In this document: piece after piece, positions 13,675 to 21,608 of the stretch | Layout of the letters: each line of letters opens with the position of its first letter | Numbering within the stretch: position 1 is the first letter of the stretch | From: Acidithiobacillus caldus ATCC 51756 | Lineage (GTDB): Bacteria; Pseudomonadota; Gammaproteobacteria; Acidithiobacillales; Acidithiobacillaceae | Assembly: GCF_000175575.2 (NCBI RefSeq) | Contig: NZ_CP005986.1 | Coordinates: 1,684,714-1,748,713 of the forward strand | Direction of reading: 5' to 3' | Length of the DNA: 64,000 nucleotides | The notes under the pieces: generated by a model | What the model saw: only the letters and a program-made list of their open reading frames with translations | What the model was told of the DNA's origin: nothing | The model's database searches: none | Made by a program: the position numbers and the translations under genes

Positions 13675-14002
13675 ATCAAAACAGGTGGTTGCATGTTTTC
13701 AGACCGTCCCAGTCTTCGCTTATCCGAGATCTTGTCCCCGTTATGTCCCCTTTGGGCGCGAAGTTGACGATCTAGGGATCAGCCGAAACACCACGCCACC
13801 GACAGCGCACCCCCACCACGGTTTGCGCCTGCACCAGCGAACCGATCCCGCGAGGGTGCCGAACGGCAGGAACGCCCGCGAAGGCCCTATGATCGATTTG
13901 CGCGGGTGAGTGGTAGGGTAGCCTATCCCGCGTCCTGATCGTCGCTCCTAGGCCAAAAGAAAGCCCCCAGGACGGGGGCTCGTGCGGGTCGGTGGGCAGA
14001 CG
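13675..14002. other. Left end of the element, no gene seen
   Basis: About 330 bases between attL and the first gene. The open frame on the plus strand has no protein-like features. The only recognisable element is the terminator at 13955-13980 on the minus strand. Confidence 0.5.
13955..13980 (-). terminator. Rho-independent terminator closing the minus-strand gene series
   Basis: Read on the minus strand, AGCCCCC and GGGGGCT form a 7-bp stem around a 5-base loop, followed by TTTCTTTT. It lies just after the stop of the 14003-14311 gene. Confidence 0.8.
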
Positions 14003-14311
14003 CTAGGCGGCAGGCTTTACCGCCTCTGGGTTCTGGAGCTTGGCGCGTATGTCCTCGATGCCGCGCGCAAGGTCCGACACCATAGCCAGATGCTCACCAG
14101 CGGTGAACAGGTTTGACTCCTGCCAGGCGTCGCGGCTTTCGTTGGTGTAGAACATGATTTGCCCGAAGACTCCAACAAAATCCCAGAGGGCATCCACCAG
14201 CGCGCGCAGGTTCGTGTCCATATTCTCCATCTCGGCCTTGGTGTAGCGTTCCGGGTGCTCGGTCATGTCCTTGGCCTTGTAGATGTCCTCGTACAGATGC
14301 GAAAACTTCAT
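14003..14311 (-). CDS. Small protein of unknown function, paralogue of the upstream gene
   Basis: The 102-residue product is acidic and probably helical, with no recognised domain. It aligns along its whole length with the product of 14308-14619: DIYKAKDM matches DIYKFRQM, LWDFVGVFGQIMFY matches LWSFVSALGEIMAY, SRDAWQESNLFTAGEHLAMV matches NRHAWTDGNIHHIGEGLAAV, and LARGIEDIRAKL matches IAIGIEETKSQL. The ATG overlaps the upstream stop by 4 bp (ATGA), so the two are probably translationally coupled. I do not recognise a function. Confidence 0.75.
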   Translation of the reverse strand: MKFSHLYEDIYKAKDMTEHPERYTKAEMENMDTNLRALVDALWDFVGVFGQIMFYTNESRDAWQESNLFTAGEHLAMVSDLARGIEDIRAKLQNPEAVKPAA

Positions 14312-14619
14312 GCTGCACCTCCTTGAACGGCGCGGGAGTGCAAGAGTTGGCTCTTGGTTTCCTCGATGCCGATAGCGATGTCGGCGACGGCGGCAAGGCC
14401 CTCTCCGATGTGGTGGATGTTGCCATCCGTCCAGGCGTGCCGATTGTCGCTGGCGTAGGCCATGATTTCGCCCAGGGCACTGACGAAGGACCACAAGCCC
14501 AGTTGGGTGCTGTCGAGTTGGTCCATTGCGCTGAGGATGTCGTCGCGCGTGTGCTGCTCCCGGTTCTCGGCCATCTGCCGAAACTTGTAGATGTCGCTGC
14601 TAAGTGTGGTGTACGCCAT
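14308..14619 (-). CDS. Small protein of unknown function, first of a tandem pair
   Basis: The 103-residue product (MAYTTLSSDIYKFRQMAE...) is the paralogue of the next gene, sharing the D-I-Y-K, G-x-I-M-x-Y and A-W motifs. It contains no signal peptide or membrane segment. The ATG at 14619 is preferred over one 21 bases upstream. Location at the end of the element, away from replication genes, is where satellites often carry accessory cargo such as anti-phage or packaging-interference genes. That is inference only. Confidence 0.75.
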   Translation of the reverse strand: MAYTTLSSDIYKFRQMAENREQHTRDDILSAMDQLDSTQLGLWSFVSALGEIMAYASDNRHAWTDGNIHHIGEGLAAVADIAIGIEETKSQLLHSRAVQGGAA

Positions 14620-14865
14620 GATATAGCCCTCTAGCTTCAATGCCCGCCAACGGCGACGGGCGGCCAGGGGCTGAAAAGTGCTACAGGGACACCGGGTTTA
14701 TTTCCCGAAGGTATTGTATTCGCCCACCCCCGGCCATCGAGGACACGCCAGCGCAGGACGCTGGGCATAAAAAATCCCGCAAGTCTGACGGGGCGGATTA
14801 CCGCCTGTAGGTGTTTTCAGCACCATACTCGCGAGATTAGGACGGGTTGGTCGTGGCGTCAACCA

Positions 14866-16578
14866 TCAATGCGCCGCCATGTGGATCTGTGCGCCCACGG
14901 AACTCGCTGGTGTGCCGCTGTTGGTTTCGCGATGGGCGTCGATGAGGGCCCGCTTGATGACCTGGTACAGCTCCTGCGGGCTGCGCTGCATGGGTTGCTC
15001 TCCGATGCGCAGGGCCTCGACGATCTTGGCGAGCGTGGAAGGATTGCTTAGGCTCAGATGCGCCGTTGGGCTGCTGATTCCGGCTGCTTTCGCCATCTCG
15101 TCCAGCTTGCGCGTGGTTTGGGCGGATCCGGTGTAGCGTTGCGCAATGGCCGCCAGCGTGTGCAGACCGTATCCCTGGACCGATTGCGCTGCCTTCCGGT
15201 ATGCCTGCGCATTGCTGGCAAACCGCGCATACCGGATGCCGTTGCCTGGGTTCAGATAGCTGGCGTCTCCCTTGTAGGACTCGATGTCCATGGGGTTGTG
15301 TATGCGCTCGTACCAGGGGCCAGAAGCAGCCTTCACCGAGGCCATGTACCGCTTCTCCGCCTCAGTTTCCATCTGGTAGGACTTCTGCGCCCGGCGATAG
15401 AGCCAACTGCCCTTCGGGAGCAGGTCCATCATCTGCTTGTCCATCCAGGCCTGACTTTTTGCTGCCTGAGCGTTCCCGTAGGACCACAGCTTGCCATGGC
15501 GTGCCGCGTTGTAGACCTTGCCGGCCGCTCCCATCTCCGGGCCTTTTCCCGTCGCCACACCCTTGAGCGCGGCATTGATGCGGTTGGCGGCCCAATCCAC
15601 GGAGTTGACGAGCTTGTTGAGCGCGGTGTTCATCAGCGGCGCGCCCTTCGCCAGCGTGCGGCTCAGGTCCGTGCTGAGTTCCACTTCCTTCTGCGAGATC
15701 GTGATCGCCAGCTTCGTCATGTCGCGGCCCGTCTTGGCCGAGAAGTTCATGGCAGCGGCCTGCTTGTGCGCGTTGGCGATGTCGGCGTTGAGGGTGGCCC
15801 AGCTCGTGCGCTTGAGGATGGAAAAATCTTCGGGGCTGAAAATGTGTCGCATCCCCTTCATGTTAATATAGGTATGGTACAAATAACTGGGCACGGTGTC
15901 GGCGATTTTCTTGGCGTTCAGAAGCATCTTGTCGAACCGCTGCATCTGCGTCATGTGCTGCCAGCCTTGGCCGACTGCACGCGAAAACACAGAAATCGCT
16001 GACGTCTGAAACTGCTCCTGCCGCATCTGGGCAAGGGATGCTGCCGGGTTCACCAAAATGCCCCGGAACTGCGTGTCCACAGCTGACACTTGGCCCGGCG
16101 TCATATTCATGATCTTGGCCGTCTTGTAGCGGTCCAGTATGGTGTTGCTCTGGTGCCGGTACAGCTCGACTGCAGCCAACCCTGCCCCAGCTGCAGCACC
16201 ACCGATCAACGGAATGGCCGAGAACAAATCCTTGCCCGCTTGGGCGATGATGCCGAAGGTCTTGCGGCCCGTCTCGCCCAACTGGGACAGTTCCTTGCGT
16301 CCCTGGCTCACGCGCGCCGTGAGTGTTGCCATACGCTGGCCAGCATGGTGCAGTTCGACGGTGAAGTCCTTGGTCGCCCCCGCGCTCTCGCGCATGTGCC
16401 GCTTGAGATGGCCTCCCAGTTTGCTGAAGTGGTCGCGGGCCGCCTCTATGCGCCGGTCCATCTTCTTGAACGGCTCGGGGATGTCCTTGGCGTCCTTGGC
16501 GAACTTCTCGAACCGGGTCAGGAACTCGGAGAACTTCTCGTCCTGAATGTCGATGTCGATGATGCTCCTAAATGCCAT
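14866..16578 (-). CDS. Phage-like virion protein, tape-measure type
   Basis: The 570-residue protein starts with a charged helical region (residues ~10-110) and a short hydrophobic stretch (IPLIGGAAAGAGLAAVEL, ~122-140). A long Ala/Lys/Gln-rich middle follows. Near residues 450-540 a C-terminal block has NPGNGIRYARFAS, YGLHTLAAIAQRYTG, AGISSPTAHLSLSNPSTLAKIVEAL. That block resembles the small domain of phage structural proteins such as PRD1 P5-type and virion muramidase-linked proteins, which read NPGN-R-F-x-S and then a helical repeat. A tape-measure or injection-associated role is inferred. No other tail gene is nearby. Its start overlaps a ribbon-helix-helix gene by 11 bp. Confidence 0.6.
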   Translation of the reverse strand: MAFRSIIDIDIQDEKFSEFLTRFEKFAKDAKDIPEPFKKMDRRIEAARDHFSKLGGHLKRHMRESAGATKDFTVELHHAGQRMATLTARVSQGRKELSQLGETGRKTFGIIAQAGKDLFSAIPLIGGAAAGAGLAAVELYRHQSNTILDRYKTAKIMNMTPGQVSAVDTQFRGILVNPAASLAQMRQEQFQTSAISVFSRAVGQGWQHMTQMQRFDKMLLNAKKIADTVPSYLYHTYINMKGMRHIFSPEDFSILKRTSWATLNADIANAHKQAAAMNFSAKTGRDMTKLAITISQKEVELSTDLSRTLAKGAPLMNTALNKLVNSVDWAANRINAALKGVATGKGPEMGAAGKVYNAARHGKLWSYGNAQAAKSQAWMDKQMMDLLPKGSWLYRRAQKSYQMETEAEKRYMASVKAASGPWYERIHNPMDIESYKGDASYLNPGNGIRYARFASNAQAYRKAAQSVQGYGLHTLAAIAQRYTGSAQTTRKLDEMAKAAGISSPTAHLSLSNPSTLAKIVEALRIGEQPMQRSPQELYQVIKRALIDAHRETNSGTPASSVGAQIHMAAH

Positions 16579-16750
16579 GGCTGGCCTCCCGAATCAGGTT
16601 TTCGATGATGTGGCGCTGGGGCTTCCCCAGGGCTTTGGATAGGGCCTGCAGCCGCTGGCGGGTGGCAGGGGTGACCTCCAAGGAGAGCCACGCCATGCGG
16701 TTCTCCTGCAGGAGCTTTTGACGTCGTTGGTGCTGGTAATGGGCTTGCAC
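16568..16750 (-). CDS. Ribbon-helix-helix (CopG/Arc-like) protein
   Basis: The 60-residue product starts at GTG with GGGAGG eight to nine bases upstream. Its core, WLSLEVTPATRQRLQALSKALGKPQRHIIENLIREA, has the beta strand followed by two helices typical of CopG/Arc DNA-binding proteins. It overlaps the virion-like gene and is divergent from the MuF-like gene 99 bp away, so it could regulate either direction. Confidence 0.7.
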   Translation of the reverse strand: MQAHYQHQRRQKLLQENRMAWLSLEVTPATRQRLQALSKALGKPQRHIIENLIREASHGI

Positions 16751-16848
16751 GGTTGTCCTCCCTTCTTACACTGTAATTTTATTCAGTATTGGCATCGAAG
16801 TCCATTTCTGGTCAGGCTATTACTGTTCGCCACAGCCAGACAGAGATC

Positions 16849-17820
16849 ATGCCGAGAAACCTATCGCCTCGAACCCAAGCCATTCAGGCTGCCAAGGCAA
16901 AAATTGGGGAGATCCTGACCGGCTATGCCAAGTCCAAGGATCCGTCGCAGGCGCCCACAACAAAGGAGCAGGTGCTTCAAGTCATGGCGGGTGTGCTGAT
17001 GACGCCAGAAGCGGCAACTGCCAAGTATCGTCAGCGTTGCGAGAGCTATCTGGAGAGGGTCATCGCCGTACGGGGGATACCTTTTGTCGCGGTGGTGGGG
17101 TCCGGTGAAGGCCAGCCAGTGCATTCGTGCAGCGGAGAATGGGTGGCGGACAATTTTGACCTTTTGTTGCCCGAGATCAGGCAACAGCTAGATGCCTCTG
17201 TTGGCCGATTTTTCTCGTATGCAGAAACGGTTTTTGCTCACTATGAAGCCGACTTCCTTTCCCTACTGGATGATTTCCTGAGCGACCCTCCACGCTTGGC
17301 CAAAGAAATTGGTCCCAGGGTCACACCAGTGAAACGCGAGCTTGGCTACTATACAAAATGGGACCGGCTTTTAGGAGTTCTGACCAGCTTCGCCTTCTTG
17401 AATGAGGTGGAGTACATATTTCATCGGAGAGAAGGGAGATACATCGCTGTTGAGTGGCGATACAGCGAGGCAGATAAACAGATGGATTTTGCCTCCGAAT
17501 CGGACCACCCAACGCGAGATGGCGCGATCTATGCGGTCAGGGATAATTGGGCCATTCAAAAGGGCATGATCGTTCCCGGTAGTGTTGGGTATATTGACGA
17601 CACCGATATCCCTGGTAGGCAACTGGGCTGTATGTGCGACTTGAGATGGATATCATCCCTGGATGAGTTGCCAGAAGACATGCTGACTGACGCCGGCCGA
17701 GAAGCTGTCAGGATATCCAAGGAGCAGTTCCGGCAGTTCATGACCGGCGGGTGGGAGAAGCAAAGCCAATCATGGATTGCGCGCATGGTCGCCAAGATCT
17801 TCGGTAAAAAGCCCGATTAG
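16849..17820 (+). CDS. Putative MuF-like (phage head morphogenesis) protein
   Basis: The only plus-strand gene in the element, 323 residues from the ATG at 16849. The first 230 residues are helical and carry no motif I can name. The C-terminal part reads WRYSEADKQMDFASESDHP, then TRDGAIYAVRDNW, then IPGRQLGCMCDLRW near residues 255-265. This order, with an HPTRDG-like turn and a terminal C-x-C, matches the layout of phage Mu gpF-like minor head domains, which also occur fused to toxins. The assignment is by motif order only. A host-derived or toxin role cannot be excluded. Confidence 0.45.
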   Translation: MPRNLSPRTQAIQAAKAKIGEILTGYAKSKDPSQAPTTKEQVLQVMAGVLMTPEAATAKYRQRCESYLERVIAVRGIPFVAVVGSGEGQPVHSCSGEWVADNFDLLLPEIRQQLDASVGRFFSYAETVFAHYEADFLSLLDDFLSDPPRLAKEIGPRVTPVKRELGYYTKWDRLLGVLTSFAFLNEVEYIFHRREGRYIAVEWRYSEADKQMDFASESDHPTRDGAIYAVRDNWAIQKGMIVPGSVGYIDDTDIPGRQLGCMCDLRWISSLDELPEDMLTDAGREAVRISKEQFRQFMTGGWEKQSQSWIARMVAKIFGKKPD

Positions 17821-17919
17821 GGAGCCTGATTTAGCCCTCTGATGCAATGGGTTGACTGACCAAGCTATGCAAGAGTGGCTTCGTGAGCGGTTTTCCTGTA
17901 ATCGCCTGTAGTTTGCAGG

Positions 17920-18189
17920 TCATTGCCGCCCCCCCGGTCGATACCCGCCGTTCTGTTCTGGCGTCGCTGGTGGGTAGCCCTTGAGCAAGGGATCGTTGGG
18001 GTCCAGCTCGACGGGGCCATCCTTCGTGTAGCGCAGATAGCCTTGTGTCGAGCCGTCAGGACGGATGATCTGCAAGACTATCGTCATCGGTTCCTGCACC
18101 CCCGCTAGCAACATATCCATCTCGGCGCGCTCGTCCGGCGTCAAGAATTGCAGCAATTCGGGCACGTCGTTCTTCGTCTGTGAGTTCAT
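17920..18189 (-). CDS. Small phage protein, terminase-like N-terminal segment
   Basis: The 89-residue product begins at an ATG with GGAG seven bases upstream, inside the preceding gene. Its LLQFLTPDERAEMDMLLAG segment resembles the helical start of some phage large terminase subunits, but no ATPase motif follows, and the rest (LQIIRPDGSTQGYLRYTKDG) looks like a small beta domain. It overlaps the 18056-18433 gene by 134 bp in another frame. Both have good starts, so I keep both. Confidence 0.55.
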   Translation of the reverse strand: MNSQTKNDVPELLQFLTPDERAEMDMLLAGVQEPMTIVLQIIRPDGSTQGYLRYTKDGPVELDPNDPLLKGYPPATPEQNGGYRPGGRQ

Positions 18190-18433
18190 TCGTGATCTCC
18201 ATCTTGGTGGCGGTTTCCGTGGGTATCAGCCGCGACAACAGGCTGGCGAAGGTCTTGGGCTCATCCTTCATGAGCGCCAACAGCCAATCGACACCGCCGC
18301 CACGGTCAAAGGCTTCGAGCAAGGCTTCCTTGAGCGCTGCCGTGGTGCGGTTCACCGCTCCGGGCGGCCTGCCCTTGCCTGCGTTCGGCGGCAGGCGCTT
18401 CCCTGTAACCGGCTGTAATTTACTGCTGCTCAT
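18056..18433 (-). CDS. DUF5681-like small phage protein (small terminase-like)
   Basis: The 125-residue product has the KGRPPGAVNRTTAALKEAL motif followed by a predicted helical segment (GGGVDWLLALMKDEPKTFAS, LLSRLIPTE). This arrangement is typical of DUF5681 proteins and of small terminase subunits in prophages. It lies directly upstream of, and overlapping, the terminase-like 89-residue gene. A DNA-packaging role in the satellite would fit but is not shown. Confidence 0.6.
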   Translation of the reverse strand: MSSSKLQPVTGKRLPPNAGKGRPPGAVNRTTAALKEALLEAFDRGGGVDWLLALMKDEPKTFASLLSRLIPTETATKMEITNELTDEERRARIAAILDAGRARRDGYVASGGAGTDDDSLADHPS

Positions 18434-18445
18434 GCGTCACCTCCT

Positions 18446-18709
18446 TCAGTCGTGCCATCGTTCGCAAATCGGGACCCACTTGGCGCCGTCCTTTACCTCG
18501 GCCAGCATCCTGAAAACTGTCAGCCGCCCTCGCACGCGATGGCCGCGCCAGGTGATTACCGGATGCACGGTACGCGGGTGTTCTCGAAACGCTCGATCTA
18601 TGGCCGTCATCAGATCGCGCCGCAGGGCAGGGCTGAAGCGAAGCAGGGAATCGACGCTAAGGGCCTTTTCTTGGGCTCTGACGGGTTTTTGCATTGCCGG
18701 TGGTGTCAT
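18446..18709 (-). CDS. Hypothetical protein in element
   Basis: The 87-residue basic product (MTPPAMQKPVRAQEKALSVD...) has no recognised domain. Its ATG overlaps the stop of the upstream gene by 4 bp, which supports translation as part of the replication operon. The longer frame to 18775 is less likely. Confidence 0.55.
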   Translation of the reverse strand: MTPPAMQKPVRAQEKALSVDSLLRFSPALRRDLMTAIDRAFREHPRTVHPVITWRGHRVRGRLTVFRMLAEVKDGAKWVPICERWHD

Positions 18710-18927
18710 CGTCCACCCCCAAGTGCAGAACGGCCTAGAACGCCGCGCATGACGGGTGTGCCGCGCCGCTGGCAATCGATCTCATGATCTATGGTCTCAT
18801 CATGCTCGTTCGTCAAAGCATTGGTGCATAGCAAATGCAACGTCTTATAGACGTTTGCATCATTTGCTACCCTAGCACTGGCTGCAAAAGCAGCATTTGC
18901 TACATTTGCTATTTGCTTATTCGACAT
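18706..18927 (-). CDS. Small hypothetical protein in element
   Basis: The 73-residue product starts at the ATG at 18927 with GGAGGGG upstream. It begins MSNKQIANVANAAFAASARV and has no known motif. The local DNA is repetitive (CATTTGCTA-type words between about 18860 and 18915). It overlaps the helicase gene upstream by 11 bp and the next gene by 4 bp. Confidence 0.5.
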   Translation of the reverse strand: MSNKQIANVANAAFAASARVANDANVYKTLHLLCTNALTNEHDETIDHEIDCQRRGTPVMRGVLGRSALGGGR

Positions 18928-20029
18928 CGTCTGCCCCTCCATCAGACAGGGTCACAAAGAATCCGTTTTCTCTCACAAGGCCGCGCTCCATGAGCGAGTT
19001 CATGGCGCGGGTGAAGCTCTGGCCTTTCAAGTCGCTTTCTGCACACGCTGCCCGCCAATCCTTTGCGGATACCTTCGCTTCGTTCGGATCGCGGCCACCT
19101 TCGGCAAGGTTTGCGCGGTGTTCGGCCGTCAGCTTTTGCAGGATCAACAGCGCGGTCTTTTGGTTCTGCTTTAACCCTTTCAGCGCAGAGGCAGGCGGGG
19201 GAGCATCGGCAGGGGCCAGCACGCTCACGGTGAATTGATGGCCGTCAAAATCATCCGGCCACCATTCCGGGGGCATCTCGACGCGCTCAAAAGCAAAGGC
19301 AATCCTCGGCGGCAGGTCGCCTGATCTCTGCTTGGTGCAGGCGACTGTAATGCCCTTGGCGTTCGCCTCGACCAACATGACGGAATCGACAGCGCCACGG
19401 ATCGCCCCGCTACCGCGCAGTTCTTCGGGATTGCTTTTGCTCGGGTGGTGCAGCACCAGGACAGCACAGCCGAGTCTTTCGCGCAGGGTATCAATGGCCT
19501 GTACATAGGCGGTCGCGTCTGCCGTCGAGTTTTCATCTCCGGTCTGCGTCCTGTTCAGGGTATCCAGCACCATCAGATCGGGCCGGTGGTCAGATCGCTC
19601 GATCTCGTCTATCAGGCCGCCCAGATCATCGGGGAGCCTGATTGCGCCATTGCTGATGCGTAGGTTATCGGACTCGCGCAGAGCGTGTTTGTGCCGGATG
19701 TCCCAAGCAAGTGCACGCCGCAGCAGGGCACTCCTGCCCTCACCGGCGACGTACCACACACAGCCTCGGCGTGCTTGGTGCCGGTGCCACTTCGTGCCGG
19801 TGGCGATTGCGGCAGCCAGAGATAGCGCCGCGAAGGTTTTGCCCGATCCAGGCAGCCCCACCATCGCCGCAAAAGTGCCAGCTTCGATCCAGTCGGATAC
19901 TAGCCAGCGCAGCGGCTCCGGTGTCTGGAACAGATCGGCAACCGGCCTGAATCGTGGTTCTGGTGGCGGGACAACTTCATCGGCCTTGATCGGCTCGGGT
20001 CTGGTCAGAGTCTTGATGTCGAACGTCAT
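18917..20029 (-). CDS. RepA-like replicative helicase (RecA-fold AAA ATPase)
   Basis: The 370-residue protein has Walker A (MVGLPGSGKTFAALSLAAA, residues ~55-74), a Walker B-like strand (DLMVLDTLNR), and ELRGSGAIRGAVDSVMLVEA. This matches the AAA_25/RepA-type hexameric helicases of plasmids, prophages and satellites. The C-terminal 90 residues look like a winged-helix segment (LLILQKLTAEHRANLAEGG...). It follows the primase-like gene with a 4-bp overlap, so the two probably form the replication module of the element. Confidence 0.85.
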   Translation of the reverse strand: MTFDIKTLTRPEPIKADEVVPPPEPRFRPVADLFQTPEPLRWLVSDWIEAGTFAAMVGLPGSGKTFAALSLAAAIATGTKWHRHQARRGCVWYVAGEGRSALLRRALAWDIRHKHALRESDNLRISNGAIRLPDDLGGLIDEIERSDHRPDLMVLDTLNRTQTGDENSTADATAYVQAIDTLRERLGCAVLVLHHPSKSNPEELRGSGAIRGAVDSVMLVEANAKGITVACTKQRSGDLPPRIAFAFERVEMPPEWWPDDFDGHQFTVSVLAPADAPPPASALKGLKQNQKTALLILQKLTAEHRANLAEGGRDPNEAKVSAKDWRAACAESDLKGQSFTRAMNSLMERGLVRENGFFVTLSDGGADDVE

Positions 20030-20997
20030 GCCGCCACCTCCCGCCGCAGAGCGGCAACAGCCTTGCGCCGGTCGCCGCCGTGCCAGAGTCGAGCGAACAC
20101 CTCGAAAGCATCAACGCCGTGGGGGTCGTAGAGCGGGTCTGATGTGTGGTGACAGAACACGCGGCCACCCTCGAACTGCACAATGCCAGGAATCCCAGAA
20201 TGTGAGCTTGGGCTTAACCACTTCTTCCCGCGCCGCCGGTAGCCAGCCTGCTCAAGTAGCTGGGCAATATCCGCCTGCTCGTTGAACGACTGGATAACGC
20301 TGTTGCCGTTATACTCGCGCGGATTTACTCGCTGGCGCTTGGCCTCAGCCTGCCGCCGTTCGTCGTCCTCGATGGCCTGTACTGCCTCGGCTAGTCGATC
20401 AGCGCGTAGCCATTCGCCGTAGACGTTGGCGTGCATGGTGTATTCACCCTCGCGCCCAGGTGAAACGCATGGCAGGAAGAACAATCGCGCAGCGTGAAAA
20501 CAGGACGTATCGACTACCCCTGCAAATGTCTCCAGAGAAGCCGTTAACAGCCCGTAGGCGCGCTTTACGTTGTGCGGTGGTAGTACCCCATCCAAAGGGA
20601 ACAGAACGCGGTATCGTGGCGTTTTAGGCCGGTTGCTGAACGTGCTCCATAAAGCAAAGCTCAAGCCGGTTTCTGCCAAGTATTCGTCGGCATCATCAAC
20701 CGGCATCGGTTGGGGTCCGTCGCCGTGCTGCTCGATGTCCAACACCATCGCCGTGAGCCCTGTTACATGCTCGTTCTTAGCGTAAGCCGTCGAGAATGTC
20801 GCCGGAACGATGGCCCGTGACTGCTTCTTGTCGGCTACGATAACTGGCGCTTGGAGCTTCGAGACAAACTCCGGCCACGGCATCGAGTATTCCTTGATGC
20901 GGTGGGCGAGGGCATTGCGGCAGACACCGAACCGAAAAGGTTTTGCCCATGCCTGGCTATCTTCTGGAGTGTCGGGATCGGGGATGATTTCAATCAT
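20026..20997 (-). CDS. Primase-like replication protein
   Basis: The 323-residue product from the ATG at 20997 contains TAMVLDIEQHGDGPQPMPVD (a D-x-E pair) and TFSNRPKTPRYRVLFPLDG, followed by SCFHAARLFFLPC. This order (D-x-E, then an R-x-x-F/L-P strand, then a His-containing motif) is that of archaeo-eukaryotic primase-polymerase proteins of mobile elements. The C-terminal 100 residues carry a zinc-poor, DNA-binding-like segment (WLSPSSHSGIPGIVQFEGGR, VFCHHTSDPL). It overlaps the helicase gene by 4 bp. Confidence 0.7.
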   Translation of the reverse strand: MIEIIPDPDTPEDSQAWAKPFRFGVCRNALAHRIKEYSMPWPEFVSKLQAPVIVADKKQSRAIVPATFSTAYAKNEHVTGLTAMVLDIEQHGDGPQPMPVDDADEYLAETGLSFALWSTFSNRPKTPRYRVLFPLDGVLPPHNVKRAYGLLTASLETFAGVVDTSCFHAARLFFLPCVSPGREGEYTMHANVYGEWLRADRLAEAVQAIEDDERRQAEAKRQRVNPREYNGNSVIQSFNEQADIAQLLEQAGYRRRGKKWLSPSSHSGIPGIVQFEGGRVFCHHTSDPLYDPHGVDAFEVFARLWHGGDRRKAVAALRREVAA

Positions 20998-21076
20998 GGC
21001 CGTGCACCTCGCTTCATGCGCCGCATCGTCAATAGCATGCGTGCTAGGTTGCGCTGAATCTGCCGGACCGTGGCGT

Positions 21077-21301
21077 TCAGATCTGGGGCCATTCGACACC
21101 TCCCAATCTTTCAAGGTCAGACGCTATCCGCGCCAGCAATAGGCCAGCAGCCTTGCGGCCATCGAGGGGCAAATCAGCTAGATCGTGCAGATGTTTCGAT
21201 GCGTGCAGCAGATGGTGCAAGGCTTTGAATCCTTGCGGGAATATGCGATTATTTAGCTGTTCGTTACGGTCGTTGCTCTCGCGGGTGGCGGCCTTTTTCA
21301 T
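21077..21301 (-). CDS. Small hypothetical protein
   Basis: The 74-residue product is rich in His and Leu (ALHHLLHASKHLHDLADL) and has no known domain. Its ATG overlaps the alpA-like stop by 4 bp, which argues that it is a translated member of the early operon. Confidence 0.5.
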   Translation of the reverse strand: MKKAATRESNDRNEQLNNRIFPQGFKALHHLLHASKHLHDLADLPLDGRKAAGLLLARIASDLERLGGVEWPQI

Positions 21302-21492
21302 GACTGTCCCTCCGCGATCACGTTCTCGTCAATCCACTTCTGCACATCGGCAGTTTTCCAGACGGTGCGGCTGGTGCCCTTGATTCGATAAGGCTGAGGG
21401 AATCTCCCCATTTTGGCGAGGGCGTAAATGGAACTGCGTGACAAGGTTGTCAGGCGCTTTACTTCTGCAAGATCAATAATGGTTGGTTGCAT
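21298..21492 (-). CDS. AlpA-family excisionase/transcriptional regulator
   Basis: The 64-residue protein is a small winged-helix MerR-like DNA-binding protein. It reads LAEVKRLTTLSRSSIYALAK, then GRFPQPYRIKGTSRTVWKTA, then DVQKWIDENV. AlpA-like proteins act as excisionase or integrase activators in P4-like elements. It heads the gene series leading to the replication module, with a 116-bp gap upstream that could hold the promoter. Confidence 0.88.
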   Translation of the reverse strand: MQPTIIDLAEVKRLTTLSRSSIYALAKMGRFPQPYRIKGTSRTVWKTADVQKWIDENVIAEGQS

Positions 21493-21608
21493 CGTAGGGA
21501 CTCCGTTGCTAGTGAACGGTCCCTATTAAATGCCTACAGAGTCCCTACTCCTTGGCGAGTTTTAGGCGCTTTCTTCTAAAACTTGACAACTGGCAAGTTA
21601 TAAACGAT

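Noticed and set aside
13685-13909. A 74-codon plus-strand frame just inside attL
   Set aside because: No ribosome site, motif or hydrophobic pattern. It lies in the left margin of the element.
18860-18915. CRISPR-like array from repeated CATTTGCTA words
   Set aside because: The words are short, irregularly spaced and lie within a small coding frame. There is no constant repeat with unique spacers.
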